Positions 8,507-16,729 of a stretch of DNA of 64,000 bases are shown here, piece by piece (position 1 is the first letter of the stretch; each line of letters opens with the position of its first letter). The notes beneath the pieces were generated by a model. That model was not told the origin of the DNA. It ran no database searches and saw nothing but the letters and a program-made list of their open reading frames with translations. Origin of the DNA: DASXVX01 sp036504075 (GTDB lineage Bacteria; Bacillota; Sulfobacillia; Symbiobacteriales; Symbiobacteriaceae); the NCBI GenBank assembly GCA_036504075.1, contig DASXVX010000007.1, positions 101,233 to 165,232 on the forward strand, read 5' to 3'. The position numbers and the translations under genes are program-made.

Positions 8507-9493
8507 ATGCCCACATTCATTACCGGCGCCACCAGTTCCATCGGCCGGGTGCTGGTGAAGAAGCTCGCCCGGGACGGCGGGCCGGTGCGGATTCTGGCCC
8601 GCAAGAGCAGCAACCGGAGCGGGCTGGAACTGCCCGGGGTGGAGTTCGTCTACGGCGATGTGACCGACCCGGAGGCCGTCCGGCAGGGCATGGACGGCTG
8701 CGAGCGGGTCTGCCACCTCGCGGCCATCGTCGGCCAAAACGCCCCCGAAGCCGAGTGGTGGCGGGTCAACCGGGACGGCAGCCGGAACGTGCTGCAGGCC
8801 GCTTACGACCTGGGTGTGAAGTCGCTGGTCCAGGTCTCGTCCCTGGCGGTCCTGGGGACCACGCAAATGGGCGATGTGGCCGACGAAACCCACCTGCCCG
8901 ACCCCGCCACGTATTTTAACCTCTACCAGAAAACCAAACGGGCGGCCGACGACATCGCCCGGGAGTTCGCCGCCAAAGGGCTGCGGGCCATGATCGTCTA
9001 CCCGGCGTTCGGCTACGGCTGTTCCTGGGCCTCCAGCCACCCCAGCATGGCCGAGCAGACGCTGCTGCGGTATGCCGCCGGCAAGCCGGTCGCCGTGCTG
9101 GGCAGCGGCAGGAACCACCTCTGCCTGGCTTACTACAAGGACACCGTCCGGGGCATCCGGCTGGCGCACGAGCGGGGCAAGGCAGGAGACGACTATCTGC
9201 TCGGCGGGTCCTGCCTGACCTTCCCGGAAATCTGGGACGTGGTGGCACGGGTCCTGGGCAAGCCGCCAGTCCGCCGGCGCATCCCCACCAGCGTGCTGAA
9301 GACCGTCACGGCGGTCAGCCGGGCGCTCACCGGCAAGTCGTTCTTCCCGCCCGAGTTCTTCGAGATGATCGACTACGACTGGAACTTCAGCACCGCCAAG
9401 GCCCAGCGGGAGCTGGGCTGGCAGATGACGCCGTTCGCAGACGGCATGGCGGCCACCTGGGCCGAGTACCAGGCCGCCGGGTGGCAGCCGTAA
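8507..9493 (+). CDS. NAD-dependent epimerase/dehydratase family protein
   Basis: An extended short-chain dehydrogenase of 328 residues. The N-terminal Rossmann sequence FITGATSSIGRVLVKKL is a TGxxxxxG cofactor motif, D/V residues of the second strand follow (FVYGDVTDPEAV), and a SSLAVLGT strand precedes the active-site YQKTKRAAD (YxxxK). Members act on nucleotide sugars, flavonoid-like ketones or sterols; the substrate here is unknown. The ATG follows GAGGAGG. It is flanked by the leuS promoter region and its own terminator, so it appears to be a single-gene unit. Confidence 0.85.
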   Translation: MPTFITGATSSIGRVLVKKLARDGGPVRILARKSSNRSGLELPGVEFVYGDVTDPEAVRQGMDGCERVCHLAAIVGQNAPEAEWWRVNRDGSRNVLQAAYDLGVKSLVQVSSLAVLGTTQMGDVADETHLPDPATYFNLYQKTKRAADDIAREFAAKGLRAMIVYPAFGYGCSWASSHPSMAEQTLLRYAAGKPVAVLGSGRNHLCLAYYKDTVRGIRLAHERGKAGDDYLLGGSCLTFPEIWDVVARVLGKPPVRRRIPTSVLKTVTAVSRALTGKSFFPPEFFEMIDYDWNFSTAKAQRELGWQMTPFADGMAATWAEYQAAGWQP

Positions 9494-9515
9494 CCGCCGG
9501 GTGGCGGCTGGAAAG

Positions 9516-9557
9516 GAAGCGGGGGCAGGCAACGAAACGCCTGCCCCCGCCTTTTTC
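9516..9557 (+). terminator. Terminator after the epimerase gene
   Basis: Stem GCGGGGGCAGGC/GCCTGCCCCCGC followed by CTTTTT. The T-run touches the stop codon of the convergent 74-residue gene. Confidence 0.85.
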
Positions 9558-9780
9558 ATGCCGTCTCCCGCACAGAGAGCTTCTGGCCGTTGTAGAGTGC
9601 CCCGCCCAGGTCTGTCTGGGCGTTGTGCGTCTCATCCCAGACGATGGCTTTGCCGCTCTGGACCAGGTTCACCAGCCGTGAGCTTGCGGCCGCATTGATC
9701 AGTGCGTGCCGAACCGTAGCGCCCCGAAACAGGTGAACGACCTTGCCGTCCACTGTGACTTCCAGTGGTTCAAACGCCAT
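9556..9780 (-). CDS. Small protein downstream of 5'-nucleotidase, possible beta-grasp fold
   Basis: A 74-residue protein that I do not recognise by name. The strand pattern VTVDGKVVHLFRGATVRHALI, then the C-terminal GGALYNGQKLSVRE, recalls small ubiquitin-like or SLBB-like beta-grasp domains; this is a shape-based guess. It starts one base after the 5'-nucleotidase stop (TGA-G-ATG), so the two are almost certainly co-translated. It has no signal peptide although its upstream partner is exported. Confidence 0.6.
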   Translation of the reverse strand: MAFEPLEVTVDGKVVHLFRGATVRHALINAAASSRLVNLVQSGKAIVWDETHNAQTDLGGALYNGQKLSVRETA

Positions 9781-9781
9781 C

Positions 9782-12400
9782 TCAGCGCACCTTCAGGAGT
9801 TGCGGATAGGCCGCGTTGAACTCGTCGGTCACCGGGCTGTAGTTGGCGGTGCCATCCTTGCTGACGTCGTCACGGACCTCGTCGCTGTTGAAGCGAATCA
9901 CCGTGCCGATGGCGGCGGCGATCGTGTTGAACTCGGTCGGGTTGGCGTTGTTGCCATAGTCCGTCTGCGAGGCGAGAATCACCTTGCCGCCGTTCGCCAC
10001 CCAGGTGTTCAGGACCGCCAGTTCAGCCGCCGTGTAAAGGCCCACGGCGTTCCCCGGCGTCGTAATGAACAGCACGTCGACCCCGACCAGCTTGTCGGCG
10101 GTGAGCGCCCCGGTCTTGCCGGTGAAGGTCATGGTGTAGCCCCGATCGGCGAGGAAATCCCGGACCTGCGTGAACTTGGCGTTGTCGTAATACTGGCCGT
10201 GGTCCTCGTCGACGAGGACCGTGCCGGACGACCTGCCGGTCAGCAGGTCGAGCAGGTTGGTAAACCACTGCGGGTTCTGGTAGGACGCCTTGTAGCCGTT
10301 GGCGACCATGATGGCGCCCAGGCCGACCACCTTGCCGCTCCCGACCTGCTGCATGGCCGCCAGCGGGACCGGCTTGCCGGCGTCAACTTTGACGAAGTTC
10401 TTCGGCGCCGTGGCGGACCGTTCGTACTGGTAGCCCGTGGCTTCGGCCGTCACCAGCACCGTCGCCTGGTTGGTCAGGGGCACAAGCGTGCCGCCGCTGC
10501 CTGCCGCCAGCAGGCTGGAGCTGTTATAGAAGTTCAGTTTGGACACCGCGATCGGCGTCGGCGCCGACTTTACGACGATACGGCCTGCCGACGGAGTGTA
10601 GCTCAAGTTGCCGACCGACTTGACGTACTCGCCCACAATGATTGCATCCACGTCCGAAGAGATATCCGACGGAGACGCGAAACTGGGCACCGGGTAGCCG
10701 CTGCCGCCCGTGCCAATGTAGTCAGCCATGGCGACGCTGTAGACCCGGTTCAGATCCAGCGGCTGGCCGTTCACCTTGAAGTCTATATGGTCCAAACCAC
10801 CGGTAGGCTTGGTGTAGATCGTGTAGGTCAGCCCGGAGGTCTGCAAGTCGACCTGGAACCGGTTGTCCCGCAGGTACGAGTACTCAATCAGCTGCCGAAT
10901 CTGGGCACCGGTCAGGTTGAACTTCATGACGAAGTTGCCGAACGGCAGCACCTGATAGATCTGCCGCATGGCGATGTCGCCCGCCGGGATCGACGTCCGG
11001 ATGCCGCCGTTGTTGGTCACGGCGATTTCCGTGCCCATGTACGCCCGCATGGCGTCGGTGATCAGGTTGCCGATGGAGACGTCCTTGATGTACCGGTCAT
11101 CGCGGTTCAACTCGATGGGCGTGTAGCCAATCTTGGCATCCAGTTGCGGCCCCATCTGCGCGTTCCACTGGTCCACGATGGACTTCACAGTCTCGTCGGT
11201 GGCGGTAAGTCCTTTGGTGGAAACCGTGTAAGCGCCTCCCGTGGCGCCGCCGCTGAAGGTCCGCGTGTCAGCCTTGCGCACCACAATGTCGCCCACGTAG
11301 GCGGCGCTGCTGCCCACCTGCACGATGGGCACGCCGCTTGCAACCTCAGGAGTCGACAGGTAGGTATGCGAGTGGGCGCCAACGATCAGGTCAACGCCGG
11401 GAATCGCCGCCAGTTGCGGGTCGTAATCCACGCCGTTGTGCGATACGAGGACGACCATGTTGACCTGGTCCTTCAGGGCCGCAACCTGTGCTTGGGCCGG
11501 CGCCAGCGCGTCCGTGAACTGGAGGCCGACGATGTTCTTGGCACCCGTGGCCGGCGGGAACTCCGTCACAGCGATGAAGGCGATCTTCTGGCCGAGATCG
11601 TTGGTGTAAATCTTGTAGGGGTCGAACGCCTTGATCGGCGTGGCCGCGGGATCGACCAGGGCGATATTGGCACCGAGCCACCGGAAGTTGGACTCATCCC
11701 GGCGGGCCTGCGTGTTGGCCGGGCCGTGGTCAAAGTCGTGGTTGCCGGCGACCATCAGGTCCAGGCCGGAATTGTTCAGAACCTGAATCATGGGCACACC
11801 CTTGTTCAGGTCGGAGACCGGGCTACCGCTGAAATTGTCGCCGCCATCCACAAAGAAGACGTTGCCGCCCTGGGCCTTGGCCGCCTTGACGTAGGCCGCC
11901 ACCTTGGGCATCGGGTCGATGTTGGCATGCAGGTCGTTCACGTGCAGGATCCGGGCCGTGAGGGCCGGAATCTCCACCGCAATCTTCGCCGAGGCGTTCG
12001 GGCTACCCAGCGCCTGGACATCCAGGGTGTTGACGCCCCAGGTGATCAGGCCCGAGATGTCGAACGATGCCTCGCCTTTGCCGGACGGATTGAAGAAGGT
12101 GTTCAGGTTCAGCCGCCGGCCGTTGACGGCCACGTCCAGCTCCTTGATGCCGTCATTATCGACGGTGAGCCTGGCTACGTTCGCCTTGGCCGTGAACGTG
12201 TAGCTCAAGGTCTGAGGTTCACCTTTGGATCGTCCCGTCGTCACGTCCAGCGCCTTGTACCAGTCGTACGTTGCGTTCGAGGCCCACGCCTGGGGCGTGA
12301 TCACGCCGTTGTTGTCCGCACCCGCCCCGGCTACGCCCGCTACGCTCACCAAAAGGAACAAGGAAAGCATCAACGCAAGGAATCGCCGCATCCGTTTCAC
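9782..12400 (-). CDS. Exported bifunctional metallophosphatase/5'-nucleotidase
   Basis: An 872-residue secreted enzyme that should hydrolyse nucleotides or UDP-sugars outside the cell. It has a signal peptide (residues 1-27), an N-terminal beta-rich domain, and a calcineurin-like metallophosphatase with metal motifs LHVNDLHANI, GGDNFSGS, AGNHDFDHGP, LVSHNG and GAHSHTYL. A 5'-nucleotidase C-terminal domain follows (NNGGIRTSI, VLPFGNF, GTGGSGYP), then a C-terminal 150-residue domain resembling DUF4350/ThuA-like glutamine-amidotransferase folds (DEDHGQYYDN, GVDVLFITTPGN). The start is GTG 12400 after AAGGAGGG; an ATG three codons later is possible. There is no sortase or S-layer anchor motif. 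Confidence 0.9.
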   Translation of the reverse strand: MKRMRRFLALMLSLFLLVSVAGVAGAGADNNGVITPQAWASNATYDWYKALDVTTGRSKGEPQTLSYTFTAKANVARLTVDNDGIKELDVAVNGRRLNLNTFFNPSGKGEASFDISGLITWGVNTLDVQALGSPNASAKIAVEIPALTARILHVNDLHANIDPMPKVAAYVKAAKAQGGNVFFVDGGDNFSGSPVSDLNKGVPMIQVLNNSGLDLMVAGNHDFDHGPANTQARRDESNFRWLGANIALVDPAATPIKAFDPYKIYTNDLGQKIAFIAVTEFPPATGAKNIVGLQFTDALAPAQAQVAALKDQVNMVVLVSHNGVDYDPQLAAIPGVDLIVGAHSHTYLSTPEVASGVPIVQVGSSAAYVGDIVVRKADTRTFSGGATGGAYTVSTKGLTATDETVKSIVDQWNAQMGPQLDAKIGYTPIELNRDDRYIKDVSIGNLITDAMRAYMGTEIAVTNNGGIRTSIPAGDIAMRQIYQVLPFGNFVMKFNLTGAQIRQLIEYSYLRDNRFQVDLQTSGLTYTIYTKPTGGLDHIDFKVNGQPLDLNRVYSVAMADYIGTGGSGYPVPSFASPSDISSDVDAIIVGEYVKSVGNLSYTPSAGRIVVKSAPTPIAVSKLNFYNSSSLLAAGSGGTLVPLTNQATVLVTAEATGYQYERSATAPKNFVKVDAGKPVPLAAMQQVGSGKVVGLGAIMVANGYKASYQNPQWFTNLLDLLTGRSSGTVLVDEDHGQYYDNAKFTQVRDFLADRGYTMTFTGKTGALTADKLVGVDVLFITTPGNAVGLYTAAELAVLNTWVANGGKVILASQTDYGNNANPTEFNTIAAAIGTVIRFNSDEVRDDVSKDGTANYSPVTDEFNAAYPQLLKVR

Positions 12401-12584
12401 TGGGAGCCCTCCTTACTTCAAGCAAGGTGGAAACATCCCAATGTTACGCTATGCATGCATATTAACCTTTTCAAAAACGAAAATTCGCTAGTGTGAGATA
12501 TTTGACCGGTCCGGCAGGACTTCGGCGGCGTTCTGATATCGGGACAATACACCAGGCCTCCTTCTGCACCTGCAGGAAATGAAA

Positions 12585-12611
12585 GAGCCGCAGGGCAACG
12601 CCCCGCGGCTC
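12585..12611 (-). terminator. Terminator of the 18-residue peptide gene
   Basis: Minus-strand stem GAGCCGCGGGGC/GCCCTGCGGCTC followed by TTTCATTTCC. It is 20 bases after the peptide stop codon. Confidence 0.75.
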
Positions 12612-12630
12612 GGCCTGGTGAAAAAACGCT

Positions 12631-12687
12631 TCAGGAGACCTCGGCCGGGGCGTACCACACCAGGGTGAATGCATGAGTCATCGCCAT
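12631..12687 (-). CDS. Free-standing 18-residue peptide gene
   Basis: This short frame encodes MAMTHAFTLVWYAPAEVS. It has a strong ribosome binding site (GGGAGGTG, eight bases upstream), a near-consensus promoter about 60 bases upstream and a clean terminator just downstream, so it is a complete tiny transcription unit of roughly 150 bases. The peptide is hydrophobic in its middle (FTLVWYAP) and acidic near the end. I recognise no family. It could be a secreted or membrane-active peptide, a precursor for modification, or the reading frame of a regulatory RNA. It is not an obvious attenuator because the terminator follows directly and the next gene has its own start region. Confidence 0.6.
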   Translation of the reverse strand: MAMTHAFTLVWYAPAEVS

Positions 12688-12743
12688 GTGTGACACCTCC
12701 CGTAACCAGAGTAATCGCAGCTGACTTGGATTCACTGAATTGG

Positions 12744-12772
12744 ATTCTAGCCCTTTTGGGGGCTTTTTGTCA
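12744..12772 (-). promoter_or_regulatory. SigA-type promoter of the 18-residue peptide gene
   Basis: Minus-strand TGACAA (or overlapping GTGACA), 17 bases, TAGAAT. The spacer contains a small palindrome GCCCCCAAAAGGGC, which could be an operator or the weak terminator of the upstream penicillin-binding protein gene. Confidence 0.65.
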
Positions 12773-12777
12773 CGCGC

Positions 12778-15267
12778 CTACGTATGGAACGAAGGCGGGG
12801 GCACCGGCTGCAACCCGCCGCCGCTACCAGGCGGCTGAACCGGCATGGTATTGCCACCGCCGTCGGGCGGCTGCACCGGCTGAACGGTACCACCGCCGCC
12901 GGGCGGCTGCACCGGCTGGGTGTTGTCCGGCGGAGCCGGCACCAGCGGCAGCTTCGGAATCAGCCGCTCCCACCACGAGACCGGCTGGCAGACCTTCGTG
13001 GGCAACTCATCCTTGGCGTCCAGCGGAATGTATTTCGGGTTCACGGGGTCGGTGGGATGCAGCACACGCGCCTGCGGCCGCTTGATGAAGACCCGGTCCA
13101 CCGGCGTGCCGGTGCAGCCGGGCTGCCACAACTGCCACTGGGTGAGAATGGACTTCTTGTCCGGCGTCAGTTCCGACGCCTGAACGGCCTGGGCCTTCAC
13201 CAGGATATCCCCGGCCGCAGTCGGCTCGGTGCCCCGGATGAAGAGTTCGGAGGCCACCTGCTCCTTGGGGCAGAGCTCGTTCGGCAGCATCCCCGTAAGC
13301 CGGCAAATGGTCACGTTCACCACATCCGCCGGCCGGACCCAATCGGCCGGGGCCTTCGTCACCGCCGCGGTCATGAACTGGTTCCAGATTTTGACCGGGA
13401 CGAAAGCGCCCGTGTAAGGCAGGTGGTTGTCGGCCTGGTCGTAGCCGTTCCAGACGGCGGTGACCAGGTCCGGCGTAAAGCCGATGAACCAGCCGTCCCG
13501 ATTGCTTTCGGTGGTGCCGGTCTTGCCGGCCGCCGGCCAGCCCTTGAAGCCCTGGGTATAGCCGTAAGCGGTGCCCTTCCGGATCACGTCTTTCATCATA
13601 TCGATCATCACGTAAGCGACAGCAGGCTTGATCACCTGCCGCTTCTGAGGCTGCGCTTCAAAAATGGTGTCGCCGTCCCGGTTGACGATTTTCGTGATGA
13701 CGATGGGGTCGACTTTGGTGCCCATGTTGTCGATGGTGCTGTAGGCGGAGGCCATATCCAGCACGGTGGTGCCCCTGGTAATGCCGCCCAGCGCCAGAGC
13801 CAGGTTCTCGTCGTCCTTGCCGATGGTGGTCAGCCCGTACTTGCGGGCGAAGTCGGCGGCCACGGACGGCCCGCCGGCGGCGATCATGGCCCGGACGGCC
13901 ATCGGGTTGATCGACTGCTCGACGCCGTACCGCATAGGCTTGAGCCCCTGGTACTTGAAGTCGTAATTCTGCGGCCAAACGGTCTTGCCGTCCTGGGTCA
14001 GCATCACCGGCGCATCATCGAGGATGGTGGCCGGGCTGAGCCCCTTGGAAAGCGCCGGCGTATAAGCCACAAGCGGCTTGATGGCCGAACCGGGCTGGCG
14101 CAGGGCGTCGGTGGCCCGGTTGAATTCCAGCATCGCCTGGTGGTCGCGCCCGCCGACCATGGCCAGCACTTCGCCGGTGCGGGGGTTCATGACCACCATG
14201 GCCGCCTCCGGCTGGGGCGCCTTGGCGCTGATGCCGTAGTCGGTGTTCGCCTGGTTCATCTGCTTCTTGACCGCGTCGCCCGCCAGCTTCTGCAGGTTGG
14301 CGTCCATGGTCGTGTAGACTTTGAGGCCGGCCTTGGCGACGGAGCCGATGTCGCCCAGCTTCAAGCCGTACTTTTCGGTCAGGCCGGGCTTGCCGTCTTG
14401 CAGAATGTTGATCACGTAGTCGAGGAAGTGGGCCGCCTCGGTGCCGGCGCCCGCCGCCTTGCTGCCGCCGCCCACCTTGGGCTGCACGGCCTTGGCCGCC
14501 TCATACTCGGACTCCGACAGGTACTGCTCCTTCAGCATGGCCGCCAGCACAATGTTGCGACGCTGGACGGAAGCCTGCATATCTTCATAGGGATCGAAGA
14601 TGCTGGGGCCGTTTATCATGCCGGCCAGCTGGGCTCCTTCGGGGAGCGTGAGCTTGCCCACATCTTTGCCGAAGAAAGTCCCGGCCGCCGCCTCAATGCC
14701 GTACGCCCCGTGGCCAAAGTAAATCTGGTTCAGGTACATCTCCAGGATTTCGTCCTTGGTGTAGTTCCGTTCCAGTTCAATCGCCACCCATGCCTCCTGG
14801 AGCTTGCGCTTCACGGAGACCTCCTGGGTCAGCCAAGCGTCCCGAGCCAGTTGCTGGGTGATGGTCGAGCCGCCCTCCAGGCGCCCGCCGGGCAGGTGCA
14901 GGTAGTAGAGCGTTGAGCGGAACACCGCCCGGGTGAAACCTCGCGGGTCCACGCCGTGATGGTTGAAAAAGTTCGGGTCCTCGACCGCGATGAACGCATC
15001 CACCACCTGTTTGGGAATGTCGTTCAGCTTCACCGGCGTCCGGTTCTCGCCGGCGTGCAGCCGGTAAATCTCCTTGCCGGCCCGGTCGTAGATAATGGTG
15101 CTGCTGTTCCACTCGAGCTTGGTCACATCGGGAGCAGAGGCAGCCGCATTACACCCGGCCAGCACGATTCCAGATACGACGGCAGCAGCCAGCAGGCCAA
15201 CGGTCCAGATAATAACGCGCAGGGCCCGGGTCGGGCGCTTTTGCTTCGGCTTTTCGTGCTTTGCCAT
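12778..15267 (-). CDS. Class A penicillin-binding protein (PBP1a type)
   Basis: A bifunctional peptidoglycan synthase of 829 residues, anchored by an N-terminal membrane helix (about 17-38). The GT51 glycosyltransferase signatures EDPNFFNHHG, GGSTITQQLARD, KRKLQEAWVAIELE and FGHGAYGIEAAA are present. The transpeptidase domain has SxxK (RQPGSAIKPL), SxN (EQSINPM) and KTGTT. The C-terminal 50 residues are a Pro/Gly-rich tail with three QPVQPP-type repeats, probably a wall-spanning extension. The start codon follows AAAGGGGGG. Confidence 0.95.
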   Translation of the reverse strand: MAKHEKPKQKRPTRALRVIIWTVGLLAAAVVSGIVLAGCNAAASAPDVTKLEWNSSTIIYDRAGKEIYRLHAGENRTPVKLNDIPKQVVDAFIAVEDPNFFNHHGVDPRGFTRAVFRSTLYYLHLPGGRLEGGSTITQQLARDAWLTQEVSVKRKLQEAWVAIELERNYTKDEILEMYLNQIYFGHGAYGIEAAAGTFFGKDVGKLTLPEGAQLAGMINGPSIFDPYEDMQASVQRRNIVLAAMLKEQYLSESEYEAAKAVQPKVGGGSKAAGAGTEAAHFLDYVINILQDGKPGLTEKYGLKLGDIGSVAKAGLKVYTTMDANLQKLAGDAVKKQMNQANTDYGISAKAPQPEAAMVVMNPRTGEVLAMVGGRDHQAMLEFNRATDALRQPGSAIKPLVAYTPALSKGLSPATILDDAPVMLTQDGKTVWPQNYDFKYQGLKPMRYGVEQSINPMAVRAMIAAGGPSVAADFARKYGLTTIGKDDENLALALGGITRGTTVLDMASAYSTIDNMGTKVDPIVITKIVNRDGDTIFEAQPQKRQVIKPAVAYVMIDMMKDVIRKGTAYGYTQGFKGWPAAGKTGTTESNRDGWFIGFTPDLVTAVWNGYDQADNHLPYTGAFVPVKIWNQFMTAAVTKAPADWVRPADVVNVTICRLTGMLPNELCPKEQVASELFIRGTEPTAAGDILVKAQAVQASELTPDKKSILTQWQLWQPGCTGTPVDRVFIKRPQARVLHPTDPVNPKYIPLDAKDELPTKVCQPVSWWERLIPKLPLVPAPPDNTQPVQPPGGGGTVQPVQPPDGGGNTMPVQPPGSGGGLQPVPPPSFHT

Positions 15268-15835
15268 GGGCGGACTTTCCCCCCTTTTCTCCTATAGTCA
15301 TGTATGCCCGAATCACTGTTTCCTATAACGGAGTACAGCCACGACATGTTACGATGGTTTTTATGGTAATCATGCCAAATAATGTCTTGTCACGGATACA
15401 GAAGAACCGGGGAGGTCCCCGGCGCCAGTTTTTCGGGCTAGATATGCGGTTCGGGCACGAGCCTAAGTATACCGGAAACTAAGTTTTAACGTCAATGAGG
15501 GTGTGATGGTAACTTCCCCGGATGACGCCGCTTTTGGGGTGGGGCCTTTCGGTTTTAGCGCCGGCCCTGGTCGCAGGCCTCTGCGTCGCTGCGGGGCGCT
15601 TATTCTTGTCATGATTCTCGCCGTGGGTTGCTCCTCGCTCCTGGGTAGGCGAAGTATGGTCGTCGCTGCGGTGCTGCCCCACGGCTGCGAATCTTTTAAC
15701 TTTCGCCCCGATGCTCCTTGGACCTGCGGCCATGGCCGGCTTATTTCGGCCGGGCCCTGGCCTCGGCTCATCTGGCTGGGTCTTTTGGCGCGGGGAAGGG
15801 GGGTTTTACGGGGGGCTGGGGGTCGGGCCGTTCCG
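15268..15835. other. 568-base gap without a convincing gene
   Basis: The gap lies between the penicillin-binding protein start and the kinase stop. Frames across 15463-15835 exist on both strands, but they have no ribosome binding site, low-complexity products and no family features. The 15480-15830 part is T-rich on the plus strand (purine-rich on the minus strand), unlike neighbouring genes, and may be a long 3' untranslated region or a decayed gene. I tested it by eye for RNase P, tmRNA and SRP RNA signatures and saw none. Confidence 0.5.
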
Positions 15836-16729
15836 CTAGAGTGCCCTTGCGAGGCTTGCTTGCAACTCAGCCACCCGGCGGACTTGCTTTGCGGCTTGGG
15901 CTGGGTCCGGGGCTTCGGACAGGAATACGACGGCGAGCATCGTCGCTGTGTCCAGGCGGTACAACTCCTCCAGGCCTGGCGGCAGGTGGGCGAAGGGGGT
16001 TTGGCTCCCGTACCCCGCTCGGAAGGCCTGGTCCAGGTGCCCGTACTCGGCGATCCGGGCGAGCTCCAGGGTGGGGTCGCCGATCAGCGCGTTGGACCAG
16101 TCGATTACGGCCCGGATCTCGCCCTGGTGCGTGAGCAGGTTAGCCGGCCGGAAGTCCATGTGCAGGATGCTGCGCCTCGCCGCCGGCCAGGCGAAAACCG
16201 CCCGCAGGTCGGCCAGGCCGGGGAGTTCCAGCTTCACCCCGGCCAGCCGCTCCACGGCCTGCGTCCGGCGCACCAGCCGCTCGGCGAGCGTTTCCGCCAG
16301 GCTATCCGTCAGGCCAGGCACCCCCTGCCCGACTGGCACGAACTCCGGCACCGGCGCCGCGTGAATGGCTGCCGTCATCCGCCCCAGGGCCCGCGGGTCG
16401 GGGGCGCTCCCGTCGCTCTCCACAAACGCCGACACCAGGCAGTCCAGCGCCGGGCTCAGGTGCAGCCCGAACACCCGGGGCACCGGCACCCCGCATAGCG
16501 CCATCTGCCCGCTGATAAAGGCTTCCTGCCGTAAGAGGTCCCGGGCGCTGACGCAGGCGTCGTTGTCATTCGCGTAGACCCGCAGCCGCGGCACTCGCAC
16601 CGCAACCGGCCCAAAGGCAGACTCCGCCCGGTAGACGACGAATTCCAGCCCACCGCCGATCGCCCGGAGGCCCCGAATCTCCCACTCCGGATGCTCCCGG
16701 CCCAACTCCCGCTCTGCCAAAACCATCAT
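15836..16729 (-). CDS. APH-fold small-molecule kinase
   Basis: A 297-residue phosphotransferase of the aminoglycoside phosphotransferase/choline-kinase superfamily. The catalytic loop SILHMDFRPANLL (HxDxxxxN) and the metal-binding AVIDWSNALIGDP are intact. Start ATG 16729 overlaps the RuBisCO-like gene stop (ATGA). Family members phosphorylate aminoglycosides, choline, homoserine, methylthioribose or sugars. Because it is the last gene of an operon with a RuBisCO-like protein and a split transketolase, a sugar or sugar-acid substrate is more likely than an antibiotic. This is inference from context. Confidence 0.8.
   Translation of the reverse strand: MMVLAERELGREHPEWEIRGLRAIGGGLEFVVYRAESAFGPVAVRVPRLRVYANDNDACVSARDLLRQEAFISGQMALCGVPVPRVFGLHLSPALDCLVSAFVESDGSAPDPRALGRMTAAIHAAPVPEFVPVGQGVPGLTDSLAETLAERLVRRTQAVERLAGVKLELPGLADLRAVFAWPAARRSILHMDFRPANLLTHQGEIRAVIDWSNALIGDPTLELARIAEYGHLDQAFRAGYGSQTPFAHLPPGLEELYRLDTATMLAVVFLSEAPDPAQAAKQVRRVAELQASLARAL

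Noticed and set aside
15463..15771. Minus-strand frame of 102 codons in the kinase/penicillin-binding-protein gap
   Set aside because: No ribosome binding site or domain; composition unlike the coding genes around it.
15268..15835. RNase P RNA, tmRNA or SRP RNA in the long gap
   Set aside because: Their signature sequences (GAGGAAAGTCC, GGTTCGA-CCA end, GGAAGCAGC) were not seen.
15836..16729. Antibiotic-resistance aminoglycoside phosphotransferase
   Set aside because: Gene is embedded in a sugar-metabolism operon with overlapping start; resistance is less likely than metabolism.
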